DNA from: Microbacterium sp. NIBRBAC000506063
Lineage (GTDB): Bacteria > Actinomycetota > Actinomycetes > Actinomycetales > Microbacteriaceae
Direction: 5' to 3'
DNA: 64,000 nt
Assembly: GCF_017968845.1 (NCBI RefSeq)
Contig: NZ_CP072876.1
Coordinates: 62,001-126,000 of the forward strand
The notes under the pieces are model-generated. The model was given only the letters and a program-made list of their open reading frames with translations, did no database searches and had not been told where the DNA came from. Each line of letters opens with the position of its first letter. Position 1 is the stretch's first letter. Of the stretch, positions 1 to 9,206 are shown piece by piece. A program made the translations under genes and the position numbers.

Positions 1-1
1 G

Positions 2-106
2 CGCGACGGCCTGCGCTCCCTGCAGCTGGCCTTCCGCGAGGCCTCGGTCATCCCCGATCCGATCGGCAAGGGTCCGGGCGAGAAGTGGACGGGTCCGGTC
101 ACGTAG
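2..106 (+). CDS. C-terminal end of an unidentified protein (partial)
   Basis: An open frame runs in from the left edge and ends at a TAG. The visible 34 residues finish with KGPGEKWTGPVT. The tail is hydrophilic and rich in Gly and Pro, with no motif I recognise. It converges on the minus-strand sseB gene, and a strong stem-loop lies between them. The coding call rests only on the open frame and GC-rich third positions, so it is moderately sure; the function is unknown. Confidence 0.5.
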   Translation, partial: RDGLRSLQLAFREASVIPDPIGKGPGEKWTGPVT

Positions 107-144
107 GTGCTGGGCAGGCTCCGGACTGCTCTGGTCGGGCTCCA

Positions 145-222
145 GGAGACCCCCGTTTCGCGCAGAGCGGGCTCCTTCCCCGCTGCGCGGGGCCCCTCCC
201 GATGCGCGAAACGGGGGTCTCC
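145..222. terminator. Large inverted repeat between convergent genes, likely bidirectional terminator
   Basis: Arms of 20 bases at 145-164 and 203-222 are perfect inverted complements with core GAGACCCCCGTTTCGCG. The 38-base centre can also fold through its GC-rich parts. It lies between the end of the unknown plus-strand gene and the end of sseB, where a shared terminator is expected. It has no clear T-run, so a repeat element is the other reading. Confidence 0.5.
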
Positions 223-317
223 CTGCGCCCTCGGCAGAACACTCCTGCGCCCTGGTCGTTCCATGAATGCCGGGGAGGGTAAGAGAGCGAGAGGCGTTGC
301 GCGATTCTCGCTGACTC

Positions 318-1101
318 TCACTCGGAGGCGCGGAGCTTCACCGTGAGGGAGTCGACGAGGACGGCGATGCGGTCGTCGGCGGACCATCGCTGAGCGAGGC
401 GGGTCAGGACCGCGTCCAGTGCCTCACGCTCCAGCCCCTGCACGAGCTCGAGTTCGACGATGAGCTCCGGTCCGCGCAAGCGCGCATCGGGATCACCCGG
501 GGCCACGGCGACGTCGATCACGGCGAGCTCGGTCGCCACCGACTCCTGGAGTCCGGTGAACACCTCGTGCGAGAGGAAGCTCGGATCCCACGGCTCCCCC
601 TGCGCGACCGCCCAGACCGCGGGGCGACGCAGGATGAACTCCGTCTCGGATGCCGGGTCCAGCACGATCAGGTCGGTGTCGTCGGCGGATGCCGCCAGCG
701 CCGCACGCACGGCCTCCACCGGGATCGGACGCGCCGTGGCATCCCACCGCCGCATCGCGTCGACCGAGCTGAACACCGGCTGCACGCGGCGCCCGTCGGG
801 AGCGGCGACCGTGACGATCGACAGCTCCTGGGTCTTGTCGACGGACAGGCCGGTCGGGCCGATCCCCTCGTCGCCCTTCTCGGCGATCAGCGGGATGAGC
901 ACTCGGGCGGAGCGGAACGCATCGACGACCTCGCTCTGGGAGCCCTCCCCGCCCGGAACCGCAGGAGTGCGGCCAGCAGCGCGGGATCGGCCGTTCCGTC
1001 ATCGGCCGCGTGCGGATTCTCCTGGAAGCTGCGACCCTCCCACGGGACCCGGCGGAGTCGGCGTGGTTGCAGGAGTCCTGCGGGTCAGTGCCCTGCGACA
1101 T
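318..1101 (-). CDS. SseB family protein
   Basis: About 261 residues after repair. The C-terminal two thirds, from [12 protein letters not shown] on, match the SseB N-terminal-domain family: conserved hydrophobic strands, a [11 protein letters not shown] block and a C-terminal [15 protein letters not shown] segment. Proteins of this family are conserved in actinobacteria next to the his genes, but their role is not established. The chosen ATG overlaps the 3' end of priA by 17 bases, which suggests translational coupling. Two frame breaks, near 1042 (a run of three G) and near 950 (four G), are each fixed by one G and then join the [12 protein letters not shown] segment to the SseB body. Confidence 0.75.
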
Positions 1102-1830
1102 CCAGTGCCTCGACGAGGGTGAAGGCACCGGCGTACAGGGCTTTGCCCACGATCGCGCCCTCGACGCCCAGCGGCACGAGCTCGCGCAGGGCCGCGATGT
1201 CGTCGAGGCTCGAGACGCCGCCCGAGGCGATCACCGGCTTGGGCGTGCGCGAGGCGACCTCGCGCAGCAGGTCGAGGTTCGGACCGCGCAACGTGCCGTC
1301 CTTGGTGACGTCGGTGACGACGTAGCGGCTGCATCCGGCATCCTCGAGACGCTGGAGCACCTCCCAGAGATCCCCGCCGTCCTCGGTCCAGCCGCGGGCG
1401 GCCAAGGTCGTGCCGCGCACATCGAGTCCGACCGCGACGGCCTCGCCGTAGCGGGCGATGACGTCGGCGGCCCACTCGGGTTCTCCAGGGCGGCGGTGCC
1501 GAGGTTGACCCGGGTCGCGCCGCTCTCCAGCGCCGCCTCCAGGCTCGCGTCGTCACGGATGCCGCCGGACAGCTCGATGCTGACGTTGCGGTACTGCTTG
1601 ATGACGCGGCGCAGGATGGCGGTGTTGCTGCCACGCCCGAAGGCGGCGTCGAGATCGACCAGGTGGATCCACTCGGCGCCCTGATCGACCCATTCGCCGG
1701 CGGCGTCGACCGGATCCCCATAACTGGTCTCGGTGCCGGCCTCGCCCTGGGTGAGGCGCACGGCCTGTCCGCCGGCGACGTCCACGGCGGGCAGCAGGAT
1801 GAGTTCGGGCGTGGATGCGAAATCGTTCAT
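1085..1830 (-). CDS. priA: Phosphoribosyl isomerase A (HisA/TrpF bifunctional type)
   Basis: A TIM-barrel isomerase of about 248 residues. Visible motifs are [13 protein letters not shown] at the N-terminus with the first catalytic Asp, ELSGGIRDD on the phosphate-binding side, and [12 protein letters not shown] near the C-terminus. In actinobacteria this enzyme isomerises both ProFAR (histidine pathway) and phosphoribosylanthranilate (tryptophan pathway); dual function here is inferred from lineage. It follows hisH in the operon. One break near 1476 sits at three G on the plus strand, and one added base restores [22 protein letters not shown]. Confidence 0.9.
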
Positions 1831-1870
1831 GGTTCCTCGTTGGTGGCGATCGCCTCGGGTGGGCACGATC

Positions 1871-2519
1871 TCAGAGCGTATCGGCGCGGAGAGAGCCGAT
1901 CCAATTCGACAGGAGCCGGATGCCGGCCTCCCCGACTTCTCGGGATGGAACTGGGTCGCCGACAGCGGCCCGTTCTCGACCGCTGCCAGGAAGGGCGCAC
2001 CGTATTCGGTCCAGGTCAGCCGTGGTTTCGGGAACGGCGGGATGACGTCGAGCTCCCAGGTGTGGGCGGCGTAGGAGTGCACGAAGTAGAAGCGCTCGTC
2101 CTCGATCCCGTGGAAGAGCACGCTGCCGTCATCCGGCGTCACAGTGTTCCAGCCCATGTGCGGCAGGATCGGGGCATCGAGCTCGGTGACGGCCCCCGGC
2201 CATTCGCCGAGCCCCTCGGTCGCGTGTCCGCCTTCGACGCCGTGCGCGAAGAGCACCTGCATGCCGACGCAGATGCCGAGCACCGGTCGGCCCCCGGCCA
2301 GGCGCCGGTCGATGATCTCGTCGCCGCCGCGGGCGCGCAGCGCCTCCCGCACCGCGGCGAAGGCGCCGACGCCGGGCACGACGAGGCCGTCGGACTCGAG
2401 GGCGGTCTTCCGGTCGGAGGTGAGGACGGCATCCGCCCCGCCGCGATGAGCGCCTTGACGGCCGAGTGGACGTTGCCCGACTCGTAGTCGAAGACCGCGA
2501 CGCGAGGACGGCTCGTCAC
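1871..2519 (-). CDS. hisH: Imidazole glycerol phosphate synthase, glutaminase subunit
   Basis: Class I glutamine amidotransferase of about 216 residues. It supplies ammonia to HisF, which is not in the window. [10 protein letters not shown] is at the N-terminus, the nucleophile Cys is in [10 protein letters not shown], and the catalytic His is in QFHPEKSG. The start is a GTG overlapping the hisB stop. Two breaks, near 2445 and 1937, lie in runs of four C/G and are each fixed by one base. The second otherwise hides the C-terminus [15 protein letters not shown]. Operon position is between hisB and priA. Confidence 0.9.
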
Positions 2520-3117
2520 AGAGCACCCTTCGTGGACGGGATACCGACCACGAGCGGGTCGAGACTCTTGGCCTGACGGAACGCGCGGGCGAACGCCTTG
2601 TACTCCGCCTCGGCGATGTGGTGCGGGTCGCGCCCGCCGAGCACGCGCACGTGCACGGTGAGGCCGGCGTGGAAGGTGATCGCCTCGAAGGAGTGGCGCA
2701 CGAGCGAGCCGGTGAAGTGGCCGCCGATGAGGTGGTGCTCGAAGCCGGCGGGTTCGCCGTCGTGCACGAGATAGGGGCGGCCCGAGATGTCGACGACGGC
2801 CTGCGCGAGCGCCTCGTCGAGGGCACGAGCGCGTCGCCGTAGCGGGAGATGCCCGCCTTGTCGCCGAGCGCCTCGGCGATCGCCTGGCCGAGCACGATCG
2901 AGACGTCTTCGACGGTGTGGTGCGCGTCGATGTGCGTGTCGCCGGAGGCGCGGACGGTCAGGTCGGTCAGCGAGTGCTTCGCGAAGGCGGTGAGCATGTG
3001 ATCGAAGAACGGCACCGAGGTGTCGATGTGGCTCGCGCCCGTGCCGTCGAGGTTCAGTTCGAGCTCGACGGTCGATTCGGAGGTCGAACGGGTGCGGCGC
3101 GCGGTGCGATCGGTCAT
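2516..3117 (-). CDS. hisB: Imidazoleglycerol-phosphate dehydratase
   Basis: Single-domain HisB of about 200 residues, without the phosphatase domain found in enteric bacteria. It dehydrates IGP to imidazole acetol-phosphate. The metal-binding repeats are visible as [14 protein letters not shown] in the first half and [17 protein letters not shown] in the second. The ATG overlaps the hisC stop in an ATGA. One break near 2819 (three C in the coding strand) is restored by one base to give [20 protein letters not shown]. Confidence 0.92.
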
Positions 3118-4208
3118 GAGGCCGATTCTATCGACGCCAGGGCGTCGAGGAACGCCGTGGTCTCCTCCTCGGTGCCTGCCGTGACCCGGAGGTGTCCGGG
3201 AATGCCCACGTCGCGGATCAGGATGCCGCGGTCGTGGAGCGCCCGCCAGGTCGCCGCGGGATCGTCGACCCCGCCGAAGAGCACGAAGTTGGCCGCCGAC
3301 TCGTGCGGCTCGTAGCCGAGGGCCTCCAGCGTCGCCGAGATGCGATCGCGCTGTGTGACGATCTCGTCGACCATCGCGAGCATGGTCGGGGCGTACCGCA
3401 GCGCCGCGGTCGCCGCTGCCTGCGTGAGCGCGCTCAGGTGGTAGGGCAGACGCACCAGGCGCAGGGCGTCGGTGAAGGCGGGGTCGGCCGCGAGGTAGCC
3501 GACGCGTGCGCCGGCGAAGGCGAAGGCCTTGCTCATGGTCCGGGAGACGGCCAGGCGCGGGCGTCCGTCGAGCAGCGTCAGCGCGGAGGGAGACTCCTTC
3601 GGCGCGAACTCCTGGTAGGCCTCGTCGACGACGACCACGCCGCGAGCGGCGTCGTACACGGCTTCGACAACGTCGAGGCCGAGCGCGGTGCCGGTCGGGT
3701 TGTTCGGGGAGCAGAGCAGGACGACATCGGGATCGGCCTCGGCGACCTGGCGCGCAGCGCTCTCTGCGGTCACGGTGTAGTCGGGCTCGCGCGTGCCGGC
3801 GACCCACGTGGCACCCGTGCCCTGAGTGAGCAGCGGGTACATCGAGTAGGTCGGCGCGAAGCCGAAGACCGTGCGGCCCGGCCCGGCGAAGGCCTGGAGG
3901 ATCTGCTGGAGCACCTCGTTGGAGCCGTTTCCGGCCCAGATGTTCTCCGGGCGCAGCCCGTGGCCGAGATAGTCGGCGAAGCCCTCGCGGAGCGCGGTGA
4001 ACTCCCGGTCGGGGTAGCGGTTGACCTGCTGCAGCGCGACGGCGATGTCGTCGAGGATGCTGCTTCCGACCTCATCGGGGACCGGATGCGTGTTCTCGTT
4101 GACGTTCAGCGCCACCGGCAGCGCCGCCTGCGGCGCGCCATAAGGGGTGAGTCCGCGCAGATCGTCACGGAGAGGGAGGTCTTCGAGAGAAGCAGTCACA
4201 TGTTCCAT
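3114..4208 (-). CDS. hisC: Histidinol-phosphate aminotransferase
   Basis: Fold type I PLP enzyme of 364 residues, starting at [17 protein letters not shown]. It shows [12 protein letters not shown] for substrate contact, [17 protein letters not shown] and the PLP lysine in [12 protein letters not shown]. It transaminates imidazole acetol-phosphate with glutamate. It is unbroken, but the printed frame runs upstream without a stop into the LysM gene. I judge that to be a lost stop, because normal HisC starts here. It opens the visible hisC-hisB-hisH-priA-sseB operon; hisD is absent from the window. Confidence 0.92.
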   Translation of the reverse strand: MEHVTASLEDLPLRDDLRGLTPYGAPQAALPVALNVNENTHPVPDEVGSSILDDIAVALQQVNRYPDREFTALREGFADYLGHGLRPENIWAGNGSNEVLQQILQAFAGPGRTVFGFAPTYSMYPLLTQGTGATWVAGTREPDYTVTAESAARQVAEADPDVVLLCSPNNPTGTALGLDVVEAVYDAARGVVVVDEAYQEFAPKESPSALTLLDGRPRLAVSRTMSKAFAFAGARVGYLAADPAFTDALRLVRLPYHLSALTQAAATAALRYAPTMLAMVDEIVTQRDRISATLEALGYEPHESAANFVLFGGVDDPAATWRALHDRGILIRDVGIPGHLRVTAGTEEETTAFLDALASIESAS

Positions 4209-4284
4209 GCTAGAGCGCGCGCGAGCTGTTGACGCGATGCGGGGAAGGCGAGGTGCGGGCGTCGTCGGGTCACCGACCGAGGGC

Positions 4285-4658
4285 TCAGGGGGCGGGGTCG
4301 CGTACTCCAGCGGGATCGCGAGCTCCTGACCAGCGAAGATCTCGCCCCCGCCAAGCATGTTCAGCCGGATGATCGCGTCGACGACATCGCGGGGGTCGGA
4401 TGCCGGCGCGATCTCGCCCGCGAGGGACCACAGCGTGTCACCGGGAAGCACCGTCACGGTGGTGAAGGTCACCGACTCGGACGCGTCGGAGGAGGCGATC
4501 GCCGCCGCACCATTGAGGGCGGCGACGGCGAGGAACGCGGCCAGCGGCAGCGCGACGAGTGCAGCGAGGGCCCGACGGCCCCGAGCGGTGATGCGCAGGC
4601 GCGTGGCCGGGCCTACGGCGGGGAACGCCGGTGCGGTCGTGACGCTGATGCTGCTCAT
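4285..4658 (-). CDS. LysM-domain membrane-anchored protein
   Basis: About 124 residues. The N-terminus is short and basic, then one membrane segment near residues 28-52 (rich in Ala and Leu), then a LysM-like domain around [17 protein letters not shown] to [18 protein letters not shown]. LysM domains bind peptidoglycan. The gene is divergent from lexA, as often seen in Microbacteriaceae, so it may share SOS control; that is an inference. As printed it reads through into HisC. One extra C in the run at 4288-4292 creates a TGA and an end at ...YATPPP, which I take as the true stop. Confidence 0.7.
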
Positions 4659-4728
4659 CTCTGCCTCCTGTGTGGTGGAGCTTTCGCATCCGGCCCTCGG
4701 CCGGGAGAGCCGAATGCGAAGCTTCGTA

Positions 4729-4744
4729 CCGAAGATATCTTCGA
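4729..4744. promoter_or_regulatory. Candidate LexA (SOS) box
   Basis: CCGAAGATATCTTCGA contains a perfect 14-base palindrome. It keeps the CGAA-N6-TTCG core of the actinobacterial SOS box (TCGAAC-N4-GTTCGA) but swaps the inner C and G. It lies between the divergent LysM gene and lexA, 159 bases upstream of the lexA start. LexA autoregulation is known for the family; binding here is inferred. Confidence 0.5.
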
Positions 4745-4768
4745 TCTCGAATATTTGTCAAGCTTTCT

Positions 4769-4784
4769 TCGAGAACCGATTCGA
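4769..4784. promoter_or_regulatory. Second candidate LexA box, weaker
   Basis: TCGAGAACCGATTCGA matches 9 of the 12 fixed positions of the TCGAAC-N4-GTTCGA consensus. It sits closer to lexA than the palindromic site. A further half-site, TCGAACAAAT, begins at 4802. Two or three boxes before lexA would fit tight autoregulation. Confidence 0.35.
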
Positions 4785-4902
4785 CGCCTTGGGAGACACG
4801 CTCGAACAAATCTTCCGTTTCGCCCTGATTATCGGATACGGTTTCGATATCGGAAGCTCATCATGAACCTCCGACATTCGAAGACGAGAGCCCAGGAGCA
4901 CC

Positions 4903-5587
4903 ATGAGCGACACCGCCGCACCAGAGCCCGAGGCCCCGCGCACCCGGCGTCGGAAGAGCCTGAGTCCCAAGCAGATGGCGATCCTGGAGGTCATCCAGAC
5001 GTCCATCGCACAGCAGGGCTATCCGCCGAGCATGCGCGAGATCGGCGATGCCGTCGGCCTGAAGTCGCTCTCCAGCGTCACCCACCAGCTCGGCCAGCTC
5101 GAGCTCAGCGGCTACCTGCGGCGCGACCCGGGCAAGACCCGGGCGATGGAGGTCCTCATCGACCTCCCGGGCCAGAGCACCGAGAACCCTGCCGACACGC
5201 AGACGCCCGTCGGCGATGCCGCTCTCGTGCCGCTGGTCGGTCAGATCGCCGCCGGTGTGCCGATCACCGCCGATCAGCAGGTGGAGGAGATCTTCCCGCT
5301 CCCCGCCAGCTCGTCGGCAAGGGCGAGCTGTTCATGCTCAAGGTGTCGGGCGACTCCATGATCGATGCGGCCATCTGCGACGGCGACTGGGTCGTCGTGC
5401 GCACGCAGAACACCGCCGAGAACGGCGAGATCGTCGCGGCGATGCTCGACGGCGAGGCGACGGTCAAGACCTTCCGCCAGCGCGACGGTCACACCTGGCT
5501 GCTCCCCGCAACTCCGCCTTCGAGCCGATCCCCGGCGACGACGCCACGGTGCTGGGCAAGGTCGTCGCCGTGCTCCGCGCCGTCTGA
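4903..5587 (+). CDS. lexA: SOS repressor LexA
   Basis: About 228 residues. The N-terminal winged helix-turn-helix ([31 protein letters not shown]) binds SOS boxes. The C-terminal self-cleaving peptidase carries the Ala-Gly cleavage site in GQIAAGVPI, the nucleophile Ser in [11 protein letters not shown] and the catalytic Lys in EATVKTF. DNA damage and RecA trigger cleavage. An AGGAG-type ribosome site precedes the ATG. Two breaks, near 5303 and 5509, lie in runs of four C where codons for Pro-Arg need five. This gene is the clearest case of the base loss seen across the window. Confidence 0.95.
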
Positions 5588-5594
5588 AACACGA

Positions 5595-5648
5595 CGAAAG
5601 CGCCGGTCCTCCCCTTCGACAGGCTCAGGGAGCGGATCGGCGCTTTCG
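5595..5648. terminator. Bidirectional terminator between lexA and metE
   Basis: The arms CGAAAGCGCCGGTCC (5595-5609) and its complement (5634-5648) pair with one mismatch. The gene ends converge here. The loop holds a copy of the short dispersed repeat CCCTTCGACAGGCTCAGGG (5612-5630), so the repeat appears to have entered, or become part of, a terminator. Confidence 0.7.
5612..5630 (+). repeat. Dispersed short repeat, intergenic copy
   Basis: CCCTTCGACAGGCTCAGGG. It matches the core of the repeat found inside three genes at 9446, 31536, 31827 and 38958. This is the only clear intergenic copy and it forms the loop of a terminator. A weaker match is near 28529. Confidence 0.7.
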
Positions 5649-5673
5649 CGTTCTTGGCATCGGGTGAGAAGCC

Positions 5674-7992
5674 TCAGGCGCCGACGGAGATGTCCTCCCG
5701 CACCCGCTGCGTGGCCTCGACGATGTTGCGCAGCGACGCGACCGTCTCGTCGTAGCCGCGGGTCTTCAGACCGCAGTCGGGGTTGACCCACAGCTGTCGG
5801 TTCGGGATCTCCTCCGCGGCGCGGCGCAGGAGGCCCTCGACCTCCGCGGCCGTGGGCACCCGCGGCGAATGGATGTCGTAGACACCCGGGCCGATCCCGT
5901 GATCGAAGCCGGAGGCGGAGATGTCGGCGACGACCTCCATCCGGCTGCGCGCCGCCTCGATCGAGGTGACGTCGGCATCCAGCGCCCGGATCGCATCGAT
6001 GACGACGCCGAACTCCGAGTAACACAGGTGCGTGTGCACCTGCGTGGCGGATGCCGCACCGCCGGTGGCCAGGCGGAAGGAGTTCACCGACCATTCCAAG
6101 TATGCGGGCTGATCGGCCTTCTTGAGCGGGAGGAGTTCCCGCAGCGCCGGCTCGTCGACCTGGATGACGCCGATGCCGGCCGCCTCGAGGTCGGCGATCT
6201 CATCGCGCAGGGCCAGGGCGACCTGGTCGGCCGTCTCGCCCAGCGGCTGGTCATCGCGGACGAACGACCAGGCGAGGATCGTGACGGGACCGGTGAGCAT
6301 GCCCTTGACGGGCTTGACCGTCAGCGACTGCGCATAGGTCGACCAGGGCACCGTGATCGGTGCCGGGCGCGAGACGTCGCCCCAGAGGATCGAGGGGCGC
6401 GTGGCGCGCGAGCCGTAGGATTGCACCCACCCGTGCTCAGTCACCGCGAAACCGTCGAGGTTCTCGGCGAAGTACTGCACCATGTCGTTGCGCTCCGGCT
6501 CGCCGTGCACGAGCACGTCCAGGCCCAGGTCCTCCTGGAGGACGATCACGCGGTCGATCTCGGCGCGGAGGAAGTCCTCGTAGTCGGATGCCGGGATCAC
6601 GCCCTTCGTGAACTGCGCACGGGCGCGACGGATGTCACCGGTCTGCGGGAAGGAGCCGATCGTCGTGAGCGGCAGCGCGGGAAGGCGCAACGCCTCCGCC
6701 TGTGCCGATTCGCGCTCCGCATAGGGCGCGCGGGAGAAGTCGGCCTCGCCGAGGGCTGCGGCGCGGGCGCGCACCGCGCCGTCCTGGACCCCGGGCGCCG
6801 AGAGGCGGTCGGCGAGGGCGTCGGATGCCGCCGACAACTCCTCTTCGATCGCGACGCGTCCTTCGGCGAGGCCGCGGGCGAGGGTCACGATCTGTCCGAC
6901 CTTCTGGTCGGCGAAGGCGAGCCAGGAGACCAGACGCGCGTCGAGCGTCGACTCGTCCTCGACATCGTGCGGCACGTGCAGCAGCGAGGTCGAGGTGGTC
7001 GCGGCGACCGCGCGGGCGCCGAGTCCCCGCAGCGCTTCGAGGTTGGCGAACGCGCCGGCGAGGTCGCCGCGCCAGATGTTGTGGCCGTCGATCACGCCGC
7101 CGACGAGCACCTTGTCCGCGAGACCCGTAGCCGCGGCGGGCACGTCGCCGCGCACGAGATCCACCGCGATCGCCTCGATGGGCGCGGCGGCGAGCACCGG
7201 GAAGGCGGCGCCCAGCGAGGCGTAGGGCGCGGCGACGAGGATCGCGGGGCGATCGGCGGTGTCCCGAGCACCGCGAGGGCCCGCTCCGCGGCGGCGGCGA
7301 GCTCCGCCGCATCCGTCGGCAGCGACTCGCTCACCAGAGCCGGCTCGTCCAGCTGCACCCACTCCGCACCGGCGGACTTCAGCCGAGCGAGCAGGTCGAC
7401 GTAGACGGGCAGCAGATCCTCGAGACGGCTGAGCGGCGAGAAGCCCTCGAGCGCGGCATCCGATGCCTTGGCCAGAGCGAGGAGCGTGACCGGGCCCACG
7501 ATGACCGGGCGCGTGCGGAAGCCGGCGGCGACGGACTCCTCGGTCTCGCGCACGAGCCGGTCGCTCGCGAGCGAGAACGACGTCTCGGGGCCGATCTCGG
7601 GCACGAGGTAGTGATAGTTCGAGTCGAACCACTTGGTCATCTCCAGCGGGGCGCGGTCGCCCTCGCCGCGCGCGATCGTGAAGTAGGCGGGAGCCGCACC
7701 GTGCCATCGGCCTCGCGAAGGTCCTCGAAGCGCTCCGGGATCGCGCCGACCGTGACGGCGGCGTCGAGCACCTGGTCGTAGTAGGAGAAGGACTCGGGGA
7801 TCGAGGAGTCGTCGCGTCCGAGACCGAGCTCCGCGAGACGTTCGCGGTTCGCAGCCCGCAGCGCGGCGGCCGCGGCCTCGAGCTCCGTCTCATCGATGCG
7901 TCCGGCCCAGAACGACTCGACGGCGCGCTTGAGCTCGCGCCGGCGGCCGATGCGGGGTATCCGAGAATCGTGCCCTCGGGGAATGCGGTCAT
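5674..7992 (-). CDS. metE: Cobalamin-independent methionine synthase
   Basis: About 773 residues, the normal MetE length. It transfers a methyl group from methyltetrahydropteroyl-triglutamate to homocysteine. The N-terminal half has [15 protein letters not shown]. The catalytic half has [22 protein letters not shown], the zinc ligands His and Cys in HTHLCYSEF, and the later Cys in [13 protein letters not shown]. It lies directly downstream of metF. Three breaks (near 7955, 7700 and 7262) are each repaired by one C or G. The longest printed frame wrongly joins it to metF, which I reject. Confidence 0.93.
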   Translation of the reverse strand: MTAFPEGTILGYPASAAGASSSAPSSRSGPDASMRRSSRPRPPRCGLRTANVSRSSVSDATTPRSPSPSPTTTRCSTPPSRSARSRSASRTFARPMARCGSRLLHDRARRGRPRPAGDDQVVRLELSLPRARDRPRDVVLARERPARARDRGVRRRRLPHAPGHRGPGHAPRSGQGIGCRARGLLAAQPSRGSAARLRRPARSAEVRRCGVGAAGRAGSGERVAADGCGGARRRRGAGPRGARDTADRPAILVAAPYASLGAAFPVLAAAPIEAIAVDLVRGDVPAAATGLADKVLVGGVIDGHNIWRGDLAGAFANLEALRGLGARAVAATTSTSLLHVPHDVEDESTLDARLVSWLAFADQKVGQIVTLARGLAEGRVAIEEELSAASDALADRLSAPGVQDGAVRARAAALGEADFSRAPYAERESAQAEALRLPALPLTTIGSFPQTGDIRRARAQFTKGVIPASDYEDFLRAEIDRVIVLQEDLGLDVLVHGEPERNDMVQYFAENLDGFAVTEHGWVQSYGSRATRPSILWGDVSRPAPITVPWSTYAQSLTVKPVKGMLTGPVTILAWSFVRDDQPLGETADQVALALRDEIADLEAAGIGVIQVDEPALRELLPLKKADQPAYLEWSVNSFRLATGGAASATQVHTHLCYSEFGVVIDAIRALDADVTSIEAARSRMEVVADISASGFDHGIGPGVYDIHSPRVPTAAEVEGLLRRAAEEIPNRQLWVNPDCGLKTRGYDETVASLRNIVEATQRVREDISVGA

Positions 7993-8017
7993 GATCGGTC
8001 CTTTCGTGCGGGTGCGG

Positions 8018-8987
8018 TCAGCCGCGCAGGGACGGCGCGGGAAGGATTCCGGCCTCGGCGAGGACGGAGAGGACGGTGCGGTGCTGGTTGAAGGCGTAGA
8101 GGTGCACGCCGGGCGCACCGCCGGCGACGACCTCACGCGAGAGGCGCGCGGCCCACTCGATGCCGATCTCCTCGCGACCCTCGGGGTCGGCTCGACCTCG
8201 AGCGCCACGGCGAGCTCGTTCGGCAGCTCTTCGCCGGTGAGCTCGAGCACCCGGCGCAGTCGTGCCGGTGAGGTGATGGGCATGATGCCCGGGTGGATCG
8301 GGATCGTCACCCCCGCCTGGCGGGCGCGTTCGACGAAGACGAGATAGTCGTCGGCGTGGAAGAAGAGCTGTGTGAGCGCGAAGGTGGCACCGGCCGCCTG
8401 CTTGGCCAGCAGCGCCTCGATGTCCTGGTTCCGATGCGCCGCGCGGGGGTGCCCCTTGGGGAAGGCCGCGACGGCGATGTTCGTCTTGCGCCGCCGGACG
8501 ACGCGCACGGCACCGGGAATGCCCGGAACCGGCTCCTCCCCGTAGGGTGCCCGCTCGGCCTGGACCCGGTCGATGAGCTGCACGAGCTGGGCCGCGCTCT
8601 CCAGGTCGCCGAGGAACGGCGAGCTGCCGTCTGCGGGAGGGTCGCCGCGGAGGGCGAGGAAGCTCAGGATGCCGGCATCCAGGAACTCCCGGATGAGCGC
8701 GGCCGCGCCGGCATAGGTGTTTCCGACGCAGGTGAGGTGCGCGAGCGGCTCGACATCCGTCTGCTCACGGATGAACCGCAGAACCTCGAGGGAACGGCCT
8801 CCCGTGGAGCCCCGGCTCCGTAGGTGACGGAGAGGAAGCTCGGCCCCGCCGCGGCGAGACGCCGCACGGTCTCGTGCAGGGCGGCCTCCGAGGCCGAGGT
8901 GCGCGGCGGATACAGCTCGAAGGAGAAGGGAACGGCGGGCAGGGCGCGACAGTCCTCGTCCGAGGTCTGAGGAGTGTCGTGGGACAT
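8018..8987 (-). CDS. metF: Methylenetetrahydrofolate reductase
   Basis: About 323 residues. This FAD enzyme makes the methyl donor used by MetE, the next gene 25 bases downstream. Visible are [13 protein letters not shown] at the N-terminus, [22 protein letters not shown] and [14 protein letters not shown] followed by [10 protein letters not shown]. The start ATG gives [10 protein letters not shown]. Two breaks (near 8814 and 8183) need one G and one C. A leader of about 200 bases upstream may control the pair. Confidence 0.92.
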
Positions 8988-9206
8988 CGTGCTCCCTGGT
9001 GGATAGTCGTTCTGCCGGGCATCCGCGCACGACGCACAGGCGTCGTCTGCGGGCGGGTGCCGGGCTCGGCTGTCGCACCACGCCCGGGACGAACCGGGCG
9101 TTCCCTTCACGGTAGGACAGGCCGGCGCCGCATGCCAGAGCCCTCGTCATCCGGTGTCACATTCCCCGGGCTAGGCTCGAAGAGAACCGACCGCAGAAGG
9201 AGACCC
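8988..9206 (-). promoter_or_regulatory. Possible structured leader of metF-metE
   Basis: The gap before metF is long for this window. Read on the minus strand it holds a strong hairpin, GCCCGG-TTCGT-CCCGGGC near 9072-9094, followed by CCGAGCCCGGCACCCGCC, which loosely resembles the end of a cobalamin riboswitch. Actinobacterial metE genes are often under such control. I cannot fold or score it, and the match is weak. The plus-strand promoter of the S9 peptidase gene must also lie here. Confidence 0.3.

Noticed and set aside
1231-3807. 858-residue minus-strand open frame across priA, hisH, hisB and hisC
   Set aside because: It is a patchwork of parts of four his genes joined by lost bases; each gene has its own start, stop and family motifs.
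5674-9150. 1158-residue apparent MetF-MetE fusion
   Set aside because: MetF and MetE have separate normal termini and the join runs through wrong-frame sequence.
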